Of a stretch of 9,457 nt of DNA, positions 5,145-9,457 are shown piece by piece (the stretch's first letter is position 1; the number at the start of each line of letters is the position of its first letter). The notes beneath the pieces are model-generated. The model did not search any database. It saw only the letters and a program-made list of their open reading frames with translations, and was not told the origin of the DNA. The translations under genes and the position numbers were made by a program. The stretch spans positions 1 through 9,457 of the forward strand of contig JAEWED010000241.1 in assembly GCA_023389745.1 (NCBI GenBank), read 5' to 3'. The stretch comes from Actinomycetes bacterium (GTDB taxonomy: Bacteria > Actinomycetota > Acidimicrobiia > Acidimicrobiales > Microtrichaceae).

Positions 5145-5509
5145 CAGAACTCCAGTCCTGCTGCTCGTGCAGCATCGGCGAGCGACGCGACCCGACCCTG
5201 GTAGCGGAAGCCACCACGGTCGAACACGACCTGCTCGATGCCGGCGGCCTTCGCGCGCTCGGCGACGAGCTGACCCACCTTGGCGGCGGCGTCGCAGTTC
5301 GAGGTCGCACCGGAGCGCAGATCGGTCTCGAGGGTGCTGGCCGCGGCGAGCGTCGCCCCGGCACGGTCGTCGATGACCTGCGCCACGATGTGACGGTTCG
5401 ACCGGAACACGGCCAGGCGGGGACGCTCGGCGGTTCCGGCCACGTGCTTGCGGACACGGGCGTGCCGGCGTGTGCGTCCGACCTGCTTCTTCTTCGACTT
5501 GTCGCTCAT
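5144..5509 (-). CDS. rplR: 50S ribosomal protein L18
   Basis: L18 binds 5S rRNA with L5 and anchors it to the central protuberance. The 121-residue product starts with a basic tail (MSDKSKKKQVGRTRRHARVRKHVAGTAERPRLAVFRSNRHIVAQVIDD) and ends with the family's C-terminal half: VGQLVAERAKAAGIEQVVFDRGGFRYQGRVASLADAARAAGLEF. Length is normal. GAGG lies 8 nt before the ATG; the gene starts 10 nt after rplF and overlaps rpsE by one base. Confidence 0.98.
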   Translation of the reverse strand: MSDKSKKKQVGRTRRHARVRKHVAGTAERPRLAVFRSNRHIVAQVIDDRAGATLAAASTLETDLRSGATSNCDAAAKVGQLVAERAKAAGIEQVVFDRGGFRYQGRVASLADAARAAGLEF

Positions 5510-5519
5510 CGCAATCGCC

Positions 5520-6059
5520 TCACTTACCGGCCTTGCCGGCCTTGCGGCGGACGTGCTCGTCGACGTAACGAACGCCCTTGCCCTTGTAGGGCTCCGGCTT
5601 GCGCCACGCCCTGATGTCTGCGGCCACCTGGCCGACCAGCTGCTTGTCGATGCCGTGGACCTCGATGCGGGTCGGGGCCGGCACGACGAACGAGATGCCC
5701 TCGGGCGCCTCGACGACGACCGGGTGCGAGAAGCCGAGCGCCAGCTCGATGCCGTTCGATCCCTTGGTCGCTGCGCGGTAGCCGACGCCGACGATGTCGA
5801 GCTCCTTGCGGAACCCGTCGGTCACGCCGGTGACCATGTTCGCGACCAACGACCGCATGAGGCCGTGCAGTGCACGACTCTCACGCTCGTCGTCGATGCG
5901 CTCGACGAGGAGCTCGTCGCCGTCCTGGCGGACGGTGACCTGCTCGGGCAGCTCACGGGTGAGCTCGCCCTTGGGGCCCTTCACGGCGATCGACGATCCG
6001 GAGATCGTGACGTCGACGCCGCTGGGCACGGAGATGGGGGCCTTACCGATTCGAGACAT
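5520..6059 (-). CDS. rplF: 50S ribosomal protein L6
   Basis: L6 lies beside the sarcin-ricin loop and the factor-binding site of the 50S subunit. The 179-residue product has both tandem L6 domains: MSRIGKAPISVPSGVDVTISGSSIAVKGPKGEL at the N-terminus, the linker/helix LHGLMRSLVANMVTGVTDGFRKELDIVGVGYRA, and the C-terminal RNA-binding signature KPEPYKGKGVRYVDEHVRRKAGKAGK. Length equals the family norm (about 178). GGGGAG stands a few bases before the ATG, and the gene begins 9 nt after the rpsH stop. Confidence 0.98.
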   Translation of the reverse strand: MSRIGKAPISVPSGVDVTISGSSIAVKGPKGELTRELPEQVTVRQDGDELLVERIDDERESRALHGLMRSLVANMVTGVTDGFRKELDIVGVGYRAATKGSNGIELALGFSHPVVVEAPEGISFVVPAPTRIEVHGIDKQLVGQVAADIRAWRKPEPYKGKGVRYVDEHVRRKAGKAGK

Positions 6060-6068
6060 GTGCTCCCC

Positions 6069-6473
6069 TCACCAGACGTGGCAGAGGACTTCGCCACCGA
6101 CCCGCTGGCGTCGTGCCTCGCGGTCGGTCATGAGCCCCTTGCTCGTGGAGAGAATGGCGACGCCGAGACCACCGAGGACGCGCTCGACCTCGTTGTGCTT
6201 GCGGTACACCCGCAGGCCCGGCTTGGACACCCTGCGGATGCCGGAGATGACCCGGCGCCGCTCGGGCGAGTACTTCATGTCGATCTTCAGCAGCTGGCCG
6301 GGGCCCTTGGTGTTCTCACCGATGGAGAAGCCAACGATGTAGCCCTCCTTCACGAGGACACCGGCGAGGGCTTCCTTCTGCTTCGAAGCGGGCATGACCA
6401 CTTCGTCGTGCATCGCAACGTTCGCGTTGCGGAGACGAGTGAGCATGTCTGCGATGGGATCCGTCATCGTCAC
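6069..6473 (-). CDS. rpsH: 30S ribosomal protein S8, GTG start
   Basis: S8 is a primary 16S rRNA binder; in E. coli it also represses the spc operon at rplE. With GTG 6473–6471 as start the product is 134 residues and begins MTMTDPIADMLTRLRNAN, the actinobacterial S8 form. AGGAGG (6488–6483) is 9 nt from this GTG but 15 nt from the ATG two codons later, which supports the GTG. The C-terminal signature SKPGLRVYRKHNEVERVLGGLGVAILSTSKGLMTDREARRQRVGGEVLCHVW is complete. A much longer in-frame reading to 6620 runs back into rpsZ and is not credible. It starts 16 nt after rpsZ. Confidence 0.96.
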   Translation of the reverse strand: MTMTDPIADMLTRLRNANVAMHDEVVMPASKQKEALAGVLVKEGYIVGFSIGENTKGPGQLLKIDMKYSPERRRVISGIRRVSKPGLRVYRKHNEVERVLGGLGVAILSTSKGLMTDREARRQRVGGEVLCHVW

Positions 6474-6482
6474 TTTGGGTCG

Positions 6483-6488
6483 CCTCCT
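6483..6488 (-). promoter_or_regulatory. Shine-Dalgarno AGGAGG that fixes the rpsH start
   Basis: AGGAGG on the minus strand immediately after the rpsZ stop codon. Its 9-nt distance to GTG 6473 selects the MTMTDPIAD start of S8 over the ATG at 6467. Confidence 0.8.
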
Positions 6489-6489
6489 C

Positions 6490-6675
6490 TCACCAGCTCG
6501 CCTTGGTGACACCAGGGATCTCGCCGGCGTGAGCCAGCTCCCTGAGGCACACCCGGCACAGGCCGAACTTCCGATACACCGAACGCGGACGCCCGCATCG
6601 ACGGCACCGTGTGTAGCCACGGACCTTGAACTTCGGCTTGCGCTGCTGCTTCTGCTTCAGAGCCTCGGTCGCCAT
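6490..6675 (-). CDS. rpsZ: 30S ribosomal protein S14, zinc type (type Z)
   Basis: S14 is a head protein of the 30S subunit near S10 and S3. The 61-residue product is the short, zinc-binding type: C24, C27, C40 and C43 form CRRC and CRVC, followed by LRELAHAGEIPGVTKASW. Type Z inside the spc operon between rplE and rpsH is the arrangement of Gram-positive and many other bacteria; actinobacteria often keep a longer zinc-independent S14 elsewhere. AAGGGG lies 8 nt before the ATG, inside the end of rplE, and only 3 nt separate the two genes. Confidence 0.98.
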   Translation of the reverse strand: MATEALKQKQQRKPKFKVRGYTRCRRCGRPRSVYRKFGLCRVCLRELAHAGEIPGVTKASW

Positions 6676-6678
6676 GGT

Positions 6679-7245
6679 TCACACCCCTTCACGACGGAAC
6701 GGGAAGGCGAAGGCGTCGAGGAGCGCCTTTCCTTCGGCATCGGTCCGAGCGGTTGTCACAATCGTGATGTCCATGCCTCGAGAGGCATCGACCTTGTCGT
6801 AGTCGATCTCCGGGAAGATGAGCTGTTCGGTGACGCCGAACGTGTAGTTGCCACGTCCGTCGAAGCTCTTCGGGGAGAGTCCACGGAAGTCCCTGATCCT
6901 GGGGATGGCCAAGGTGACCAGCCGGTCGAAGAACTCCCACATCTGGTCGCCGCGCAGCGTCACCTTGACGCCGATGGCGTTGCCCTCACGGAGCTTGAAG
7001 CCGGCGATCGACTTCTTCGCCTTCGTGATGATCGGCTTCTGGCCGGCGATGGCCGTCAGGTCGGTCACGACCTTCTCGAGCAGACCCTTGTTGTCGACGG
7101 CGGCACCCACGCCGACGTTGATCACGATCTTCTCGAAACGAGGGACTTCCATGACGTTGCCCAGCTCGAGCTCGCTGCGGAGCTTGTCGCGGACCTCGTC
7201 GTTGTACTTGACCTTCAGTCGGGGAATGGTCGTGGTCGAGCTCAC
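6679..7245 (-). CDS. rplE: 50S ribosomal protein L5, GTG start
   Basis: L5 binds 5S rRNA and contacts the P-site tRNA and the 30S head through the bridge at the central protuberance. The 188-residue product has the family signatures PRFEKIVINVGVGAAVDNKGLLEKVVTDLTAIAGQKPIITKAKKSIAGFKLREGNAIGVKVTLRG and GLSPKSFDGRGNYTFGVTEQLIFPEIDYDKVDASRGMDITIVTTA. It starts with GTG, which overlaps the rplX stop (GTGA), with GGAGGTGA 6 nt upstream (7256–7252) inside the rplX C-terminus, so translation is likely coupled. Confidence 0.98.
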   Translation of the reverse strand: MSSTTTIPRLKVKYNDEVRDKLRSELELGNVMEVPRFEKIVINVGVGAAVDNKGLLEKVVTDLTAIAGQKPIITKAKKSIAGFKLREGNAIGVKVTLRGDQMWEFFDRLVTLAIPRIRDFRGLSPKSFDGRGNYTFGVTEQLIFPEIDYDKVDASRGMDITIVTTARTDAEGKALLDAFAFPFRREGV

Positions 7246-7547
7246 AGCTCACCTCCGCTTCGACGCGCCACCCGCGTCTTCGTGCCGTCGTCGGCGATCC
7301 GGTAGCCCACACGGGTGGTGGAGCCGTCGGAGTCGACCAGCGCGACGTTCGATGCGTCGATCGGCATCGCCTTGTCGATGATGCCGCCCTGCTGCATGGC
7401 ACGAGTGGGCTTCTGGTGACGCTTGGCGACGTTGACGCCTTCGACGATCACCTTGTTCTCCTTGGGGAGGACGGTGATGACCTCACCTTCCTTGCCCTTC
7501 TGCTTGCCGGTGAGGACCCGGACACGATCACCCTTGCGGATCTTCAC
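7242..7547 (-). CDS. rplX: 50S ribosomal protein L24, GTG start
   Basis: L24 is an assembly-initiating 50S protein near the exit tunnel. The 101-residue product starts with the KOW motif (KIRKGDRVRVLTGKQKGKEGEVITVLPKENKVIVEGVNV, residues 2–40), then KRHQKPTRAMQQGGIIDKAMPIDASNVALVDS, and ends with a basic tail. GTG 7547–7545 is the start, 9 nt after GGAGG of an extended Shine-Dalgarno in the last codons of rplN; 1 nt separates the genes. Confidence 0.98.
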   Translation of the reverse strand: MKIRKGDRVRVLTGKQKGKEGEVITVLPKENKVIVEGVNVAKRHQKPTRAMQQGGIIDKAMPIDASNVALVDSDGSTTRVGYRIADDGTKTRVARRSGGEL

Positions 7548-7548
7548 G

Positions 7549-7917
7549 TCAGATCACCTCCGGGGCGAGCGAGACGATGCGCATGAACTTCTTGTCACGC
7601 AGCTCACGGCCGACGGGGCCGAAGATGCGGGTGCCACGCGGCTGCTTCTGGTCGTTGATGAGGACCGCTGCGTTCTCGTCGAAGCGGATGTAGCTGCCAT
7701 CCGCACGACGGCGCTCCTTCTTCACCCGGACGATGACGCACTTGACGACCTCGCCCTTCTTGACGGCCGCACCGGGCAGCGCGTCCTTGACCGTGGCGAC
7801 GACGACGTCACCGATCGAGGCGTAGCGACGCTTGGAGCCACCGAGCACCTTGATCACGAGGATCTCGCGGGCGCCGGAGTTGTCGGCCACGCGGAGGCGT
7901 GATTCCTGCTGGATCAT
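7549..7917 (-). CDS. rplN: 50S ribosomal protein L14
   Basis: L14 lies at the subunit interface and forms bridges with 16S rRNA; it is also the docking site of the silencing factor RsfS. The 122-residue product is full length and highly conserved: MIQQESRLRVADNSGAREILVIKVLGGSKRRYASIGDVVVATVKDALPGAAVKKGEVVKCVIVRVKKERRRADGSYIRFDENAAVLIN, then RGTRIFGPVGRELRDKKFMRIVSLAPEVI. The ATG overlaps the rpsQ stop (ATGA). Its last codons double as the ribosome site of rplX. Confidence 0.98.
   Translation of the reverse strand: MIQQESRLRVADNSGAREILVIKVLGGSKRRYASIGDVVVATVKDALPGAAVKKGEVVKCVIVRVKKERRRADGSYIRFDENAAVLINDQKQPRGTRIFGPVGRELRDKKFMRIVSLAPEVI
7552..7561 (-). promoter_or_regulatory. Ten-base Shine-Dalgarno of rplX inside the rplN end
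   Basis: GGAGGTGATC is a full complement of the usual 16S rRNA 3' sequence GATCACCTCC. It encodes the final Glu-Val-Ile of L14 with its flanking base and sits 9 nt (from GGAGG) before the rplX GTG. Confidence 0.8.
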
Positions 7918-8192
7918 CGTGCACGCTCCAGGACTTCCACGATCCGCCAGCGCTTCTGCTTGGACAGCGGGCGGGTCTCCATGACGCGGACACGGTCGCC
8001 GATGTGGAGATCGTTCTCCTCGTCGTGCACGTAGAGCTTCTTCGCGCGCTGGACGGTCTTGTTGTAGCGGATGTGACGCACACGCTCGGTCACCGTGACC
8101 ACCGCCGTGCGATCCATCTTGTCGGAGGTGACGATCCCCTCACGCACCTTGCGTGCACTGCGTTCGGGCGTCGTCGGAGCGGTCTCGCTCAT
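7914..8192 (-). CDS. rpsQ: 30S ribosomal protein S17
   Basis: S17 is an OB-fold primary binding protein of the 30S body. The product (92 residues from ATG 8192) reads MSETAPTTPERSARKVREGIVTSDKMDRTAVVTVTERVRHIRYNKTVQRAKKLYVHDEENDLHIGDRVRVMETRPLSKQKRWRIVEVLERAR, with the family motif GDRVRVMETRPLSKQKRWR. GTG 8195 directly before the ATG is an alternative start one codon longer; GGAGG lies 6 nt from the GTG and 9 nt from the ATG, so spacing does not decide. ATG is preferred as the stronger codon. The gene overlaps rpmC by 1 nt and rplN by 4 nt. Confidence 0.96.
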   Translation of the reverse strand: MSETAPTTPERSARKVREGIVTSDKMDRTAVVTVTERVRHIRYNKTVQRAKKLYVHDEENDLHIGDRVRVMETRPLSKQKRWRIVEVLERAR

Positions 8193-8413
8193 CACGCCTC
8201 ACCTCCCGCCACGGCCTCTGCAGCGGCGATCTCACGGGCACGCAGCTCGGTGTTGAGCCGCGCGATGTCCCTCTTGGTCTGGTTCAGTCGAGCGGAGTTC
8301 TCGAGCTGGCCGGTGGCCAGCTGGAACCGGAGCTTGAACAGCCGGTCCTTCTCCTCTGCGATGCGTTCGATCAACTCGGTGTCACCGAGCTCACGTGCGA
8401 CGAGCTTCGCCAT
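8192..8413 (-). CDS. rpmC: 50S ribosomal protein L29
   Basis: L29 is a small two-helix protein at the tunnel exit and part of the platform for SRP and trigger factor. The 73-residue product has the expected helical hairpin: ELGDTELIERIAEEKDRLFKLRFQLATGQLENSARLNQTKRDIARLNTELRARE, with the conserved LFxLRFQxATGQLENxxRxxxxRRxIARxxT pattern (here TKRDIARLNT). A short Ala-rich tail ends the protein. The ATG overlaps the rplP stop (TGATG), and the stop overlaps rpsQ. Confidence 0.98.
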   Translation of the reverse strand: MAKLVARELGDTELIERIAEEKDRLFKLRFQLATGQLENSARLNQTKRDIARLNTELRAREIAAAEAVAGGEA

Positions 8414-8829
8414 CAGAAGCCCTCCTCTCGGGTCACGATCCGCGCCTTGATCGGCAGCTTCTGGATCGCCCGGTTCAGCGCGCCGCGGGCGATCGCGTCA
8501 TCCGGGTAGGAGAGCTCGAACAGGATGCGGCCGGGACGGACCACGGCGACCCAGAGCTCGGGGTTGCCCTTACCGGAACCCATGCGGGTCTCGGCCGGCT
8601 TCTTGGTGATGGGCTTGTCCGGGAAGACGTTGATCCACACCTTGCCACCACGCTTGATGTGGCGGGTCATGGCGATACGGGCGGCCTCGATCTGGCGGGC
8701 GGTGATCCACCCGGGCTCGAGGGCCTGGATCCCGTACTGGCCGTGGTTGACCTTGGTACCGCCCTTGGAGGTACCGGTCAGCCGGCCGCGGTGGGTCTTG
8801 CGGTGCTTGACCTTCTTGGGCATCAACAT
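8413..8829 (-). CDS. rplP: 50S ribosomal protein L16
   Basis: L16 shapes the A-site tRNA binding region of the 50S subunit. The 138-residue product begins MLMPKKVKHRKTHRGRLTG and carries the signature RHIKRGGKVWINVFPDKPITKKPAETRMGSGKGNPELWVAVV, ending LPIKARIVTREEGF. The first ATG (8829) is chosen over the one at 8823 because actinobacterial L16 begins MLxPxKVKHRK and a GGTGA lies 6 nt upstream; the ribosome site is weak compared with the neighbours. It follows rpsC after 2 nt. Confidence 0.97.
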   Translation of the reverse strand: MLMPKKVKHRKTHRGRLTGTSKGGTKVNHGQYGIQALEPGWITARQIEAARIAMTRHIKRGGKVWINVFPDKPITKKPAETRMGSGKGNPELWVAVVRPGRILFELSYPDDAIARGALNRAIQKLPIKARIVTREEGF

Positions 8830-8831
8830 GG

Positions 8832-9457
8832 TCAGTCACCATCCCCGGGACGGAAGTGCGGAGTCTCGTGGTGCTCGCGGGTGGAGCGCTCGATCTCCTC
8901 CTCCTCGGCCAGCAGACGCTCGAACTCGGGATCAGCCTCTCCGATGAGCGGCTTGATCTCTTCTTCGGCCTCCGCCGGAGCAGCACCCTGGGCGGGAGCC
9001 TCGGCCGGAGCGGGAGCCGGCGCGGCGGGCGCGGGCGCCTCTGCCACGGTCGGACGGGTCGACACGACGCGGGGGCGCTCCTGGCCGGCGGTGTCGCCGA
9101 CGGCCATGGCCGCTTCCTTCGCGATCTTCTGCTCGTCGGTGTTCTTGTACGGCAGGATGTCGCCCTTGTAGATCCACACCTTCACGCCGATGCGGCCGTA
9201 GGTGGTGCGGGCCTCACGGAAGCCGTAGTCGATGTCGGCACGCAGCGTGTGCAGCGGCACGCGGCCCTCGCGGTACCACTCGGTGCGGGCCATCTCGGAG
9301 CCGCCGAGGCGACCCGAGCACTGGACCCGGATGCCGAGGGCGCCGGCCTTCTGGGCGTTCTGGACCGCACGCTTCATCGCACGGCGGAACGCCACGCGGT
9401 TGGCGAGCTGGTCGGCGACACCGCCGGCCAGGAGCGCCCCCGCGTCGTGTCGACCCG
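8832..9457 (-). CDS. rpsC: 30S ribosomal protein S3, C-terminal part with a long acidic tail (start outside the window)
   Basis: S3 lines the mRNA entry channel of the 30S head with S4 and S5. The frame is open to the right edge; the visible 207 residues begin GRHDAGALLAGGVADQLANR and hold the complete C-terminal S3 domain (VAFRRAMKRAVQNAQKAGALGIRVQCSGRLGGSEMARTEWYREGRVPLHTLRADIDYGFREARTTYGRIGVKVWIYKGDI). The N-terminal KH domain and the start lie outside. After LPYK there are about 100 further residues: an Ala/Pro-rich linker (about 8961–9044) and then an acidic, probably helical end (EEEIKPLIGEADPEFERLLAEEEEIERSTREHHE). Typical bacterial S3 tails are far shorter. It lies 2 nt before rplP. 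Confidence 0.97.
   Translation of the reverse strand, partial: GRHDAGALLAGGVADQLANRVAFRRAMKRAVQNAQKAGALGIRVQCSGRLGGSEMARTEWYREGRVPLHTLRADIDYGFREARTTYGRIGVKVWIYKGDILPYKNTDEQKIAKEAAMAVGDTAGQERPRVVSTRPTVAEAPAPAAPAPAPAEAPAQGAAPAEAEEEIKPLIGEADPEFERLLAEEEEIERSTREHHETPHFRPGDGD

Noticed and set aside
5448..6509. A 353-codon + strand frame antisense to rplF and rpsH
   Set aside because: Composition is typical of a shadow frame, and the opposite strand carries two fully conserved ribosomal genes.
6474..6620. Longer S8 reading from 6620
   Set aside because: It overlaps rpsZ almost entirely in another frame; AGGAGG and the MTMTDPIAD start point to 6473.
1..9457. CRISPR array, insertion sequence, tRNA/rRNA gene or defence island
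   Set aside because: Nearly all bases are accounted for by conserved ribosomal-cluster genes; the only repeats are the four short copies near secY, and no transposase, integrase or tRNA-like sequence was seen.

Overview
The window is one uninterrupted stretch of a bacterial ribosomal-protein supercluster (S10 – spc – alpha order). Every gene lies on the minus strand, so transcription runs from base 9457 towards base 1. In transcription order the genes are rpsC (3' part), rplP, rpmC, rpsQ, rplN, rplX, rplE, rpsZ (S14 type Z), rpsH, rplF, rplR, rpsE, rpmD, rplO, secY, adk, infA, rpmJ, rpsM, rpsK and rpsD (5' part). High G+C, GTG starts, S8 beginning MTMTDPIAD, a zinc-type S14 inside the operon and rpmD present all fit Actinobacteriota. 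The S3 sequence, the GRQGAGKGT P-loop of Adk and the lack of map between adk and infA make me lean to a deep-branching class such as Acidimicrobiia; that class call is inference.

Layout: 9457–3894 is tightly packed. Junctions there are ATGA, GTGA or TGATG overlaps, or gaps of up to about 16 nt, as expected for translationally coupled subunit genes. After rplO the packing loosens. A 147-nt gap before secY holds a strong stem-loop and four short direct repeats. A 52-nt gap separates secY from adk. A 210-nt gap separates adk from infA, and this is the richest non-coding part of the window. It contains a C-rich/G-poor transcript segment, a four-run G-quadruplex motif on the + strand, a good sigma70-type promoter (TTGATC-N17-TACAAT), a leader hairpin, and an AGGAGG Shine-Dalgarno that points to a CTG start for infA. 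From infA onward the initiation factor and the alpha-operon ribosomal genes follow with short spacings.

Together the genes build both ribosomal subunits (S3, S17, S14, S8, S5, S13, S11, S4; L16, L29, L14, L24, L5, L6, L18, L30, L15, L36), the SecY translocon channel, adenylate kinase and IF-1. I see no mobile element, CRISPR array, tRNA/rRNA gene or defence-type system. The points worth a second look are regulatory (the adk–infA and rplO–secY gaps, the infA start codon) and one protein oddity (a long Ala/Pro-rich and acidic tail on S3).
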